NCBI GenBank assembly: GCA_021152595.1
Contig: JAGKVC010000011.1
Coordinates: 1 to 32,163, forward strand
Length of the DNA stretch: 32,163 nucleotides
Direction: 5' to 3'
DNA from: Clostridia bacterium
GTDB lineage: Bacteria; Bacillota; Clostridia; Oscillospirales; Ruminococcaceae
Numbering within the stretch: the stretch's first letter is position 1; each line of letters opens with the position of its first letter. A model generated the notes under the pieces. It searched no databases. It saw only the letters and a list, made by a program, of their open reading frames with translations, and was not told where the DNA came from. Shown in pieces: positions 15,285 to 22,290 of the stretch. The position numbers and the translations under genes were made by a program.

Positions 15285-16324
15285 ACGAGAGTGCAAAGCG
15301 CGCAAGAGATATTATCACCGGATACAGCGGCAGACCGCTCCGGATCATGGAAGTCTGCGGCACGCATACGCATGAGATTTTCCGGCTCGGGTTGCGCAGA
15401 CTGCTTCCGCCGCAGATCGACCTGATCTCCGGACCGGGATGTCCGGTCTGCGTGACGGCGGTCGGCTTCATCGACGAGGCAATCTGGCTTGCGCTTGAAA
15501 AGGGATGTATCATCTGCACATTCGGTGATCTGATCCGCGTCCCCGGCACAGAGATGAGCCTTGCCGGTGCGCGCGCAAAGGGCGCGGAGATCCGTCCGGT
15601 GTATTCGCCGCTTGATGCCGTGCAGCTTGCAAAGGAGCATCCGGAGCGGCAGGTGGTATTTCTTGCTGTCGGATTTGAGACGACGACACCCTCTGCATGT
15701 CTTGCGGCAAAGCAGGCGAAGGAGGCAGGACTCAGCAATTTCTCGCTGCTGACTGCGAACAAAACGATGCCGAATGCGTATCAGGCACTTGTCGGCTCGG
15801 CGGATGCGTTTCTCTACCCGGGACATGTCAATGCGATCACCGGCAATGCGACCTGCATCCGGCTCTGCGAGGAACAGGGCGTTTCCGGCGTGGTTGCAGG
15901 CTTTACCGCGAGCGAGCTGCTGACTGCGCTTGCGGTGACGATCAAGCTGCTTGAGGAGGGCAAGCCGTTCTTCCGCAACTGCTACCCGCGTGTTGTCAAA
16001 GACGAGGGCAATCCGGCGGCAATCCGCATGATGCAGGAGGTCATGGAGCCCTGCGACAGCGAATGGCGCGGTCTCGGGATGATCCCCGGCTCCGGTATGA
16101 AGCTGCGTGCGGAATACGCGGATTATGATGCGCGCATCAAATTTGATATGCCGCTGATTACGGGAAAACCGAATCCGGCGTGCCGCTGCGGTGATGTGCT
16201 TCAGGGCAAGATCCGTCCCTGCGACTGCAAGGTGTTCGGCAAGGGTTGTACGCCGCTGCATCCGGTCGGCGCATGTATGGTCTCCGATGAGGGCGCCTGC
16301 GCCGCGTATTATCAGTATAGCTGA
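15281..16324 (+). CDS. hypD: HypD iron-sulfur scaffold (hydrogenase maturation)
   Basis: HypD carries a [4Fe-4S] cluster and is the scaffold on which Fe(CN)2CO is assembled with HypC. The 347-residue protein has the diagnostic motifs EVCGTHTHEIFR (C26) and GPGCPVC (51-57, C54 and C57), the GFETTTPS segment, and the C-terminal cysteines of the cluster-binding region (CRCGDVLQGKIRPCDC and further Cys to ACMV). Start is a GTG overlapping the hypC stop, with GGAGG about eight bases upstream. Full length, no missing key residue. The product is a complete HypD and its neighbours HypC, HypE and HypF are all present. Confidence 0.97.
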   Translation: MNESAKRARDIITGYSGRPLRIMEVCGTHTHEIFRLGLRRLLPPQIDLISGPGCPVCVTAVGFIDEAIWLALEKGCIICTFGDLIRVPGTEMSLAGARAKGAEIRPVYSPLDAVQLAKEHPERQVVFLAVGFETTTPSACLAAKQAKEAGLSNFSLLTANKTMPNAYQALVGSADAFLYPGHVNAITGNATCIRLCEEQGVSGVVAGFTASELLTALAVTIKLLEEGKPFFRNCYPRVVKDEGNPAAIRMMQEVMEPCDSEWRGLGMIPGSGMKLRAEYADYDARIKFDMPLITGKPNPACRCGDVLQGKIRPCDCKVFGKGCTPLHPVGACMVSDEGACAAYYQYS

Positions 16325-16337
16325 ACAGGAGGAAACT

Positions 16338-16739
16338 ATGAGACTGGACGGCTTTGGACTGTTCGTTGAGGATATGGGCAGGATGATCCGCTTTTACAGG
16401 GATGTCCTCGGCTTTGAAATCAAAGAGGATGAGGATACTTCCAATGTCTTTCTCGTGAAGGACGGAACGCTGTTTCTGCTCTACGGACGCAAGGATTTTG
16501 AGCAGATGACAAACCGGAAATATCAGTACATCAAAGGGCTGAACGGGCATTTTGAGATTGCGCTGTATGTCGATACATTTGATGAGGTCGATGCCGAATT
16601 TGCGCGTGTTGTCGGAATGGGCGCGGAGCCGGTTCTTCCGCCGACGACCGAGCCGTGGGGACAGCGCACCTGCTATATCGCAGATCCCGAGGGCAATCTG
16701 ATTGAGATCGGCTCATTCAATAAACCGTTTGCCCGTTGA
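16338..16739 (+). CDS. VOC (glyoxalase/dioxygenase) superfamily protein
   Basis: This 133-residue single-domain VOC protein starts MRLDGFGLFVEDMGRMIRFY, with the paired beta-alpha-beta-beta-beta modules DMGRMIRFYRDVLGFEI and FDEVDAEFARVVGMGAEPV. It ends PWGQRTCYIADPEGNLIEIG, which carries the metal-ligand Glu of the fold. An AGGAGG site precedes ATG 16338. It sits 13 bases after hypD, in an operon with hydrogenase-type maturation genes where VOC proteins are not usual partners. Substrate unknown; candidates are a metal-bound small molecule or a resistance or binding role. Confidence 0.87.
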   Translation: MRLDGFGLFVEDMGRMIRFYRDVLGFEIKEDEDTSNVFLVKDGTLFLLYGRKDFEQMTNRKYQYIKGLNGHFEIALYVDTFDEVDAEFARVVGMGAEPVLPPTTEPWGQRTCYIADPEGNLIEIGSFNKPFAR

Positions 16740-16755
16740 ACGGAAAGGAAACCAT

Positions 16756-17346
16756 ATGGATTCGATTTATGACCGCAGAAGCATCCGGAAATATCTGCCG
16801 CAGATGCCGGAAAAAGCGCTGATCGACGAGATCATCCGCGCAGGGATCGCCGCACCCTCTGCAAAGAACCGGCAGCCGTGGAGATTCGTTGTATTTACGG
16901 AGCAGGCAAAAACGGAACTGCTCCGTGAAATGGAGAAAGGTCTGCGGCGTGAGCTGGAGGGCGAGGCACTGCTGCCGGAGGTGCGCGGCGGCCTCGCGGA
17001 TGCGTTCCACACCATGCAGATTATGCACAAAGCGCCGGTGCTGATTCTTGTGCTGAATCCGGATGCCGGATCGCCCTTTGATGCACAGAATCCGACTGCA
17101 CGCTTTGCAGAGATTGCGGATACGCTTTCGATCGGCGCGGCGGTTGAAAATATGCTGCTGAAAGCGGCAGCGCTCGGGCTCGGCTCGCTCTGGATTGCGA
17201 ACACCTGCTTTGCCTATCCGGAGCTGACGGCATATCTCAGAACGGATGCGCAGCTTGTCTGTGCGGTTTCGCTGGGATATCCCGATGAAGCACCGGCAGC
17301 CCGTCCGCGGAAATCGCCCGGGGATGTCACGGAATACCGTTCATGA
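16756..17346 (+). CDS. Nitroreductase family FMN protein
   Basis: This 196-residue member of the nitroreductase (FMN-dependent) family shows the N-terminal R-R-S-I-R-K-Y motif, APSAKNRQPWRFVVF with the FMN-contacting Asn-Arg-Gln, SIGAAVENMLLKAAALGLGS and a SLGYP strand. The C-terminus PRPRKSPGDVTEYR is typical. Start at 16756 follows GGAAAGGAA. It would use NAD(P)H or ferredoxin to reduce a small molecule; the substrate is not evident. Spacing of 16 bases from the VOC gene and 25 to the next small gene places it in the same operon. Confidence 0.92.
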   Translation: MDSIYDRRSIRKYLPQMPEKALIDEIIRAGIAAPSAKNRQPWRFVVFTEQAKTELLREMEKGLRRELEGEALLPEVRGGLADAFHTMQIMHKAPVLILVLNPDAGSPFDAQNPTARFAEIADTLSIGAAVENMLLKAAALGLGSLWIANTCFAYPELTAYLRTDAQLVCAVSLGYPDEAPAARPRKSPGDVTEYRS

Positions 17347-17371
17347 CCGCAGAATACAGTGAGGTGAAAAG

Positions 17372-17545
17372 ATGGAACCGCATGATTATATTGTCACGGA
17401 GATCGGCGGCGATTATGCCTATTTGCAGCAGACGGATACCGCGGACGCAGAGCCGTTTCAGGTTGCGCTTGCGCTGCTGCCGCCCGAAACCGATATCGGT
17501 ACGAAGCTGCGCGGCTTCATGGGCATGTTTGAAGTGATTGACTGA
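17372..17545 (+). CDS. Small protein of unknown function (57 aa)
   Basis: The protein begins MEPHDYIVTEIGGDYAYLQQ and ends RGFMGMFEVID. GTGAGG at about 17359-17364 lies upstream, spaced about seven bases from the ATG. The pattern (a leading 'yivt-i-Gdya-L--td' beta hairpin and a middle ALALLPPET) resembles a family of very small clostridial proteins of unknown role that recalls DUF3006; this is an impression. It is 25 bases after the nitroreductase gene. It is at risk of being overlooked because of its length, but both start and stop fit the operon spacing. Confidence 0.6.
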   Translation: MEPHDYIVTEIGGDYAYLQQTDTADAEPFQVALALLPPETDIGTKLRGFMGMFEVID

Positions 17546-17554
17546 TCACGAAAG

Positions 17555-17620
17555 CCAAAATAAAAGTTTTGTTCGAGCCTTTACAAAAACCCGCAGGTTC
17601 TTAGGACAGCGCCCCATAAT
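17555..17620 (+). repeat. Decayed copy of the hairpin repeat at 21947
   Basis: CAAAATAAAAGTTTTG at 17556-17571 followed by TCGAGC, CAAAA and CGCAGGTT matches the start of the element at 21947, with about 80 percent identity over 60 bases by eye. Its first hairpin (GAGC...) and second (GGGCAGCGCCC) are broken by substitutions here. It lies in the 116-base gap between two small genes of the operon. Confidence 0.65.
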
Positions 17621-17661
17621 CCATTAGAGACACTATTATTCCGGCAGGAGGAGAGACAGAA

Positions 17662-17847
17662 ATGAGAAAAGTGTTATCTTTTTTATTACTGATCTATGTG
17701 ATCGTATTTTTCGTGCTGATGATCCGTGCGGACAAACGCTACCGCGCGGAGCAGACAGCAGAAGCAAAACGTGCAGTTGACCGCGCCACCTTCGCGCTCA
17801 TGGCAGGCGGCGCGCTGCTCGTCGGACTGAGAATGTTTTTTTCGTAA
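17662..17847 (+). CDS. Small membrane protein (61 aa) before hypE
   Basis: The protein starts MRKVLSFLLLIYVIVFFVLM, one clear membrane helix (4-20), then a basic loop (IRADKRYRAEQTAEAKRAVDR), and a second hydrophobic stretch (FALMAGGALLVGLRMFFS). The ribosome site GGAGGAG precedes ATG 17662 with suitable spacing. hypE follows by 12 bases. No match to a named family comes to mind. It may anchor the system to the membrane, but nothing in the sequence says so directly. Confidence 0.6.
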   Translation: MRKVLSFLLLIYVIVFFVLMIRADKRYRAEQTAEAKRAVDRATFALMAGGALLVGLRMFFS

Positions 17848-17859
17848 AGGAGTATGAAA

Positions 17860-18867
17860 ATGAGTGACCGTACAGTTACGCTTGCGCACGGTGCAGGCGG
17901 TACACAGACAAATGAGCTGATTGACAGCGTATTCAAGGCACATTTCGCAAACCCGATGTTCACGGGTGATGATGCTGCCGTTCTGCCGCAGATCAGCGGA
18001 AAAATCGCAACCTCGACGGACGGCTTCATCGTCTCGCCGTGGAAGTTCAGCGGCGGCAATATCGGCAAGCTGTCGATCTGCGGCACAGTCAATGATCTTT
18101 CGTGCATGGGCGCAAAGCCGCTCTATCTGACCTGCGCGTTTGTCATTGAGGAGGGCTTCCCGATGGATGCACTCGAGGAGATCGCATCCGCAATGGAGAA
18201 AACCGCCGCGGAGGTCGGTGTGCGCATTGTTGCAGGTGATACAAAGGTCGCCGGAAAAGGGCAGTGCGACGGCGTCTTCATCACGACGACCGGTATCGGT
18301 GAGATCATGCCGCAGGCGCATACATCCGGCACGCTTGCAAAGCCCGGTGACGCAGTGATCGTGACGGGCGATGTCGGACGGCACGGATGTACCATTCTGA
18401 TTGCGCGCAATGATTTCGGCATTGAATCTGACGTGGACAGCGACTGTGCGCCGCTCTGGGGTACGGTGCAGTCGCTTTATGATGTTACCGATGAGATCCA
18501 TGTGATCCGTGACGCAACGCGCGGCGGCGTCGGCACAGTGCTTTATGAGATCGCCGGACAGAGCGGTGTCGGCATCCGACTGGATGCAGCGAGCGTACCG
18601 GTTGATCCGCGTGTCAGGGGCGTCTGCGGCATGCTCGGACTCGAGCCGCTGTATCTTGCCTGTGAGGGCAGACTGGTCATATTCGCACCGCAGGCGCATG
18701 CGGAGGCAATCGTCGCAAAGCTGCGCGAGGGCAGATATTCGCAGAATGCCGCAATCATCGGCACAGTGACCGCAGAGGATGCAGGCAAGGTCATTATGGA
18801 GACCGAGATCGGTACGCAGACCATTCTGCCGCAGCCAAAGGGTGAGCTTCTGCCGCGTATCTGCTGA
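17860..18867 (+). CDS. hypE: HypE carbamoyl dehydratase (hydrogenase maturation)
   Basis: HypE takes the carbamoyl group from HypF on its C-terminal Cys and dehydrates it with ATP to a thiocyanate, the CN donor for iron on HypC-HypD. The 335-residue protein is a full-length AIRS/PurM-type ATPase with LAHGAGGTQTNELID near the N-terminus, DDAAVLPQ, VTGDVGRHG, RDATRGG and the essential C-terminal PRIC, where C335 is the last residue. Start ATG at 17860 was preferred to the ATG at 17854 because AAAGGAG then has a normal eight-base spacing. With this gene HypC, HypD, HypE and HypF are complete in the window. It is the last gene of the run. Confidence 0.97.
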   Translation: MSDRTVTLAHGAGGTQTNELIDSVFKAHFANPMFTGDDAAVLPQISGKIATSTDGFIVSPWKFSGGNIGKLSICGTVNDLSCMGAKPLYLTCAFVIEEGFPMDALEEIASAMEKTAAEVGVRIVAGDTKVAGKGQCDGVFITTTGIGEIMPQAHTSGTLAKPGDAVIVTGDVGRHGCTILIARNDFGIESDVDSDCAPLWGTVQSLYDVTDEIHVIRDATRGGVGTVLYEIAGQSGVGIRLDAASVPVDPRVRGVCGMLGLEPLYLACEGRLVIFAPQAHAEAIVAKLREGRYSQNAAIIGTVTAEDAGKVIMETEIGTQTILPQPKGELLPRIC

Positions 18868-19073
18868 GCAGTCGGCAGTGCGGCAGCCGATAGGTTTCGC
18901 CTTTCTCCGGCTTTGAGCGCCTGACAGTTCGTGTATCAGTTCAATCGGGCAGGCTCTCTTCGTGCATATCCGCCATTTTGAAAATATGCGGCTGGCGTAT
19001 ACCGCAGCGCGTCGCGCCTGACTTTTCACGTTCTTTCCGCTTCTTATGAAATCTTAAAAATCATCCGGAAAGG
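18868..19073 (+). other. Non-coding stretch after hypE
   Basis: About 200 bases with no convincing gene. It has TCGGC/GCCGA (18872-18890) as a weak hairpin without a T-run, and a near-perfect dyad CCGCCATTTT / AAAATATGCGG around 18969-18990. A reading frame on the minus strand (from a GTG at 19029, with a GGAAAG ahead of it) stays open but runs straight into the antisense of hypE; I do not call it. No clear terminator for the operon is visible. Confidence 0.4.
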
Positions 19074-19102
19074 TTGACATTTTCGCGTATTCGTGGTAAA
19101 AT
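19074..19102 (+). promoter_or_regulatory. Promoter of the SGNH lipoprotein gene
   Basis: TTGACA (19074-19079) and TAAAAT (19097-19102) with a 17-base spacer, a near-consensus housekeeping promoter. The predicted start is about 35 bases before the ATG at 19144. Confidence 0.85.
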
Positions 19103-19143
19103 AGCTGTATATAGATAGATGAAAGAAAGCGGTGACTGTTTTT

Positions 19144-20100
19144 ATGCTGCATCTGCACAGATGTGTACCCTGTCTGGGTGCCGTGCTTACTGCTGCGATC
19201 TGTCTGAACGGCTGCGGGCTCTCGGATTCCTCTGCAACGGAGGATCGTCTGGAGGAGGTCACGCTGCTCTCAGAGGAACAAACCACAACAACCGCCGGGA
19301 CAACTGCGACTGTAACCACCTCAACTTCCGCCACAACGACCGTTACCACAACCACGACGACCGAAGCGACAACGACTGTCACAACGGAGGCAACCTCTCC
19401 GGTGACGATCGGGGAGCTGCCGGTATTCTTGACGACAACTGCCGTGGTCGATACCGCGCCGGATGCGCACGGTCTGACTGCGGAGGATTATGCCTTTCTG
19501 CATGACACGGTGTTCGTCGGGGACAGTATATGCAGCGGCCTGCGCGTATACGGCATTCTGCCGGAGGATAATGTGGTCGCAAAGGGCTGTGTCGGCGCAC
19601 GGAATATTTTTGAATATACATTCGATGTCCGCGGAAATGAGTTCGGCGTCGCCTATGCGCTGACCGTTCTGAAGCCGCGCTACATCGTTTTTTCCATGGG
19701 CATGAACGATGTCAATATGACAACGCCGGATGTCTACTGCCAGAACTATGATTTCCTGCTGAAAACGATCCGGAGCGTCATGCCGGATTCGGTATTCTTT
19801 GTCGCTTCGGTGACGCCGATCACGGCGGATGCCACATTCAGCACGAACCAGAAAATCGAAACGCTGAACCAGACGCTCCGTGAGCATCTCTACGGCACTT
19901 CGACGGGATTTGTCGATGTTGCGACGAATCTGAAAACATGGGACGGCTCGCTGAATCCGAATTATAACGGCGGCGACGGCGTGCATCTTGCACCGGAAGC
20001 CTACTATGTCTATTTGAATCAGGTCTGCGATCAGCTCGTCGATACGAAAACCGTCGGCGGCTATGCGGACGGCATTGCCTATGGCTGGGCAAAGGGCTGA
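19144..20100 (+). CDS. Secreted SGNH/GDSL hydrolase lipoprotein with Thr-rich linker
   Basis: This 318-residue predicted lipoprotein has a hydrophobic N-terminus with lipobox LNGC (Cys24), then a linker at about 45-102 built largely of Thr, Ser, Ala and Val, a style common in ruminococcal secreted proteins. The catalytic part is an SGNH hydrolase: FVGDSICSGLR (GDS at 126-128, Ser128 nucleophile), SMGMNDV (Gly-x-Asn-Asp) and DGVHLAPEAY (the Asp-x-x-His pair). It likely deacylates polysaccharide or peptidoglycan esters outside the cell. Start is either ATG 19144 (chosen) or GTG 19132; neither ribosome site is strong. It is monocistronic, with its own promoter and terminator. Confidence 0.85.
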   Translation: MLHLHRCVPCLGAVLTAAICLNGCGLSDSSATEDRLEEVTLLSEEQTTTTAGTTATVTTSTSATTTVTTTTTTEATTTVTTEATSPVTIGELPVFLTTTAVVDTAPDAHGLTAEDYAFLHDTVFVGDSICSGLRVYGILPEDNVVAKGCVGARNIFEYTFDVRGNEFGVAYALTVLKPRYIVFSMGMNDVNMTTPDVYCQNYDFLLKTIRSVMPDSVFFVASVTPITADATFSTNQKIETLNQTLREHLYGTSTGFVDVATNLKTWDGSLNPNYNGGDGVHLAPEAYYVYLNQVCDQLVDTKTVGGYADGIAYGWAKG

Positions 20101-20121
20101 TTCCCGAGCATACATAAAAAG

Positions 20122-20162
20122 AACCGCTGTATGTGGCTGAATGCTGCATACAGCGGTTTTTT
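20122..20162 (+). terminator. Strong bidirectional terminator between convergent genes
   Basis: AACCGCTGTATG (20122-20133) pairs perfectly with CATACAGCGGTT (20147-20158), a 12-bp stem. The T-run ends at 20162 on the plus strand, and an A-run (20116-20120) serves as the T-run for the minus strand. The lipoprotein gene on the minus strand ends at 20164, directly beside it. Confidence 0.92.
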
Positions 20163-20163
20163 G

Positions 20164-21324
20164 CTATGCGGTTTCATCATCGGGCAGCGATTCTGCTTCG
20201 GGCATTTCAATCGCTTCGCCCTCTCCTGCATCCGGATCATCCTTGTGATACAGATCAATGCGCAGAACTGACGGCACTGCACAGCAGGACAATGTGCAGT
20301 AATCCAGATCAAACGGCAGCTCCGGCATGAGCCAGAAGCGGTTGTCGTCAAACAGATCACGCGTCGCGGCATCATAGGATTCCTTGGAATCCAGCATCAG
20401 CTCAATGGGATTCTTGTCATTTTTGAGCTGCTCTTTGATGATTGCACAGGCGGCATCGCAGTCATAGGATTCGAGATACCAGCCGTTCTGCACAAAATAA
20501 TTCATCTCCATGCTGCTGCATGTCGGGATAAAGAGTTGATTCTTGCCGATTGTATGCGAGCGCAGCATGAGATCATCGTTCAGGAAGCAGTAATAGTGAT
20601 TGAGCTGTTCCGTATCGGAGCCGTCGATCAGCGTATCATCCCATGTGACATCCGTCCAGTAATAATTTTCACCGAGCTTGAGATAATTCCACATATGATT
20701 GCCGCCGTTTTCGCCGGTGCCGCTTGTCAGACCGGCGGGAATCCCGAGCTGATTCATCAGCAGCAGAAAGGCGCGGGAATAGCCCTCGCAATAGGCAGCG
20801 TGATTGACGATACAGCCGTAGGCATTTCCGGCTTCCGGTCCTTCATCGGCATAATTGGTATGTTCGATCAGATAATCGTGGACGAACAGCGCTTTTTCAT
20901 AGTCATTCGCGTCAGCAGGAATCTCAGCACGGATCGCATCCGAAGCATCAAGCAGTTCTTTTTGCATATCACTGAACTGCTGTGCGGTAGCGTCGTTCGG
21001 AATATCAAATGCGATGTACGTCGAATCCGGATGCGTGCTGCTGGAAGCCGTACTGTACCAGCCGCCGAACCAGTACATCTCCGGATGATCCTGCTGAATC
21101 TGCTGACAGACCTCCGTCAGCATCGCGGAATCGGGATCGCCGTACACCTCGGCATGATCCTGAAATTTTGTGAGTGCGCCGAAGATCGCCTGATAGAGCT
21201 CATTCCGGTCCCTGCCGGAAAAGAGCGCAGCCGATTCCTCCGGTACGGCGGATTCGGCGCATCCGCAGAGCAGATATGCCGCGGCGGAGAGCAAGGCGCA
21301 GATCACAGCCTGTTTCTTTTTCAT
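20164..21324 (-). CDS. Transglutaminase-like lipoprotein
   Basis: This 386-residue lipoprotein begins MKKKQAVICALLSAAAYLLC with lipobox Cys22. A transglutaminase-like domain at about 140-240 has the catalytic triad in family context: C179 (AYCEGYSRAF), H210 (NHMWNY) and D225 (YYWTDVTWDD). The start at 21324 was chosen for the signal peptide rather than an upstream in-frame start overlapping the flavodoxin gene; the gap to that gene is seven bases. C-terminal residues 300-386 are acidic with no known domain. Bacterial members of this type are cell-surface proteases or cross-linking enzymes; the activity cannot be told from sequence. It ends at the bidirectional terminator. Confidence 0.85.
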   Translation of the reverse strand: MKKKQAVICALLSAAAYLLCGCAESAVPEESAALFSGRDRNELYQAIFGALTKFQDHAEVYGDPDSAMLTEVCQQIQQDHPEMYWFGGWYSTASSSTHPDSTYIAFDIPNDATAQQFSDMQKELLDASDAIRAEIPADANDYEKALFVHDYLIEHTNYADEGPEAGNAYGCIVNHAAYCEGYSRAFLLLMNQLGIPAGLTSGTGENGGNHMWNYLKLGENYYWTDVTWDDTLIDGSDTEQLNHYYCFLNDDLMLRSHTIGKNQLFIPTCSSMEMNYFVQNGWYLESYDCDAACAIIKEQLKNDKNPIELMLDSKESYDAATRDLFDDNRFWLMPELPFDLDYCTLSCCAVPSVLRIDLYHKDDPDAGEGEAIEMPEAESLPDDETA

Positions 21325-21331
21325 CAGAGGC

Positions 21332-21814
21332 TTACTGGATTGCAGCGATCCATGCGCGCAGATCATCGAGTGTGGTCTTCATCTTGGAGCCGCCCATGGA
21401 ATCAAATTCGACCGAAAAATCGCCGATATTCTCGCCCTTGGAGAGCATCCGGATATCCTTGAGCGCACGCCCGGGCTGACCGCCGTGCGTCTGGAATGCA
21501 TAGACGCGCTTGCCGGTCAGATCATACTGCCGCAGGAAAGCACGGACTGCCGGTGCCATCGTATACCACCATGTCGGGGTACCGATGATCACGGTATCGT
21601 ACTGTGAGAGATCGGCAGTGAGCGGCTTGATCTCGGGGATGAATCCGCTGTTGATCTCATCGCGCGCTTTGGACATGACGGCATCATAGTCGCTGCCGTA
21701 ATCCTCGGCGGTCTGGATCTCGCAGAGATCGGCGCCGGTTGTCAGACCGATCATTTCGGCGATCTTGCGCGTATTGCCGCAGGACTGGGAATAGTAGATC
21801 ACGATTGCTTTCAT
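21332..21814 (-). CDS. Flavodoxin family protein
   Basis: This 160-residue FMN-binding flavodoxin fold starts MKAIVIYYSQSCGNTRKIAE (the phosphate-binding loop S/T-x-S-x-x-G-N-T is at 9-15). Other segments are IIGTPTWWYTMAPAVRAFL and YAFQTHGGQPGRALKDI. It resembles the NADPH-quinone/flavodoxin enzymes that reduce small molecules more than electron-carrier flavodoxins. The ribosome site AAAGGAG lies about eight bases before ATG 21814, and its promoter is at 21859-21887. Co-transcribed with the transglutaminase-like lipoprotein. Links to the redox system of the main operon are possible but not shown. Confidence 0.9.
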   Translation of the reverse strand: MKAIVIYYSQSCGNTRKIAEMIGLTTGADLCEIQTAEDYGSDYDAVMSKARDEINSGFIPEIKPLTADLSQYDTVIIGTPTWWYTMAPAVRAFLRQYDLTGKRVYAFQTHGGQPGRALKDIRMLSKGENIGDFSVEFDSMGGSKMKTTLDDLRAWIAAIQ

Positions 21815-21858
21815 GGAAATGCTCCTTTCTTTTTCCGAAAAACGGTTTTTATAATTTC

Positions 21859-21887
21859 ATTATAACACATCTGACCGGAAAATTCAA
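21859..21887 (-). promoter_or_regulatory. Promoter of the flavodoxin-lipoprotein operon
   Basis: On the minus strand TTGAAT (21887-21882) and TATAAT (21864-21859) have a 17-base spacer. Perfect -10 box; start of transcription about 40 bases before the ATG. Confidence 0.85.
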
Positions 21888-21946
21888 CAGGAACTTAAAA
21901 AAGAAGCGCAGCGAATCAGAAATTCATCATTTCGCATCCGGCGATG

Positions 21947-22075
21947 TCAAAATAAAAGTTTTGGTCGAGCTTTTTCAAAAGCTCGCAGGTTTCCAAAGGG
22001 CAGCGCCCTTTGGTCGCACATCGCAATGTGCGAAATTCCCCGGCGTTCAAGAGCTCGCAGGCTTGGGCACCTGCG
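21947..22075 (+). repeat. Array of four hairpins, dispersed repeat element
   Basis: Four consecutive perfect stems are visible: CGAGCTTTT/AAAAGCTCG (21966-21985), CCAAAGGGC/GCCCTTTGG (21993-22013, loop AGC), TCGCACAT/ATGTGCGA (22014-22033) and CGCAGG/CCTGCG (22056-22075). The first half, starting CAAAATAAAAGTTTTG, recurs in decayed form at 17555. The whole gene-free stretch 21815-22290 holds this array, the flavodoxin promoter on its left and two promoters for the next gene on its right. I see no protein gene in it. Confidence 0.7.
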
Positions 22076-22169
22076 ATAAAAGCTGCTTCTGACGCTGCGG
22101 CTGTGCGCCTGCAAATAAAATTGTGAGATCTGATAAAATACCAATCCTGATTTTGTGCATATCTCCAAA

Positions 22170-22246
22170 GTTGTAATGATAATATTGACAAGATGCCGAA
22201 ATTGCGATATGATGCAATCAGAAGTTGAAACAACGAATGTTACAAC
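22170..22246 (+). promoter_or_regulatory. Possible operator region with repeated GTTGTAA/GTTACAAC-type sites
   Basis: GTTGTAA (22170-22176), GTTGAAACAAC (22224-22234, a perfect dyad) and GTTACAAC (22239-22246) flank the upstream promoter. A second dyad ATTGC-N8-GCAAT (22201-22218) covers its -10 box. An Rrf2 regulator is encoded two genes on, so a role as its binding sites is plausible but unproven. Confidence 0.45.
22185..22213 (+). promoter_or_regulatory. Upstream promoter (P1) of the YwnB-like gene
   Basis: TTGACA (22185-22190) and TATGAT (22208-22213), 17-base spacer. Predicted start near 22220, inside the putative operator region. Confidence 0.7.
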
Positions 22247-22275
22247 TTTACAAAACAATGGAATCATGATATAAT
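22247..22275 (+). promoter_or_regulatory. Downstream promoter (P2) of the YwnB-like gene
   Basis: TTTACA (22247-22252) and a perfect TATAAT (22270-22275), 17-base spacer. Its -10 box lies directly before the AGGAGG ribosome site (22277-22282), so a transcript from here would have almost no leader. Confidence 0.65.
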
Positions 22276-22290
22276 CAGGAGGTAAAGATT

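Noticed and set aside
17686..19029. Minus-strand open frame starting from a GTG at 19029 after a GGAAAG
   Set aside because: It covers the antisense of hypE and its product has no recognisable domain. A short true peptide at its beginning cannot be excluded, but nothing supports it.
19270..19400. Thr-codon-rich tract as a microsatellite
   Set aside because: The tract encodes a Thr/Ser/Ala/Val linker in frame with the lipoprotein, with varied codons, so it is a protein linker and not a DNA repeat.
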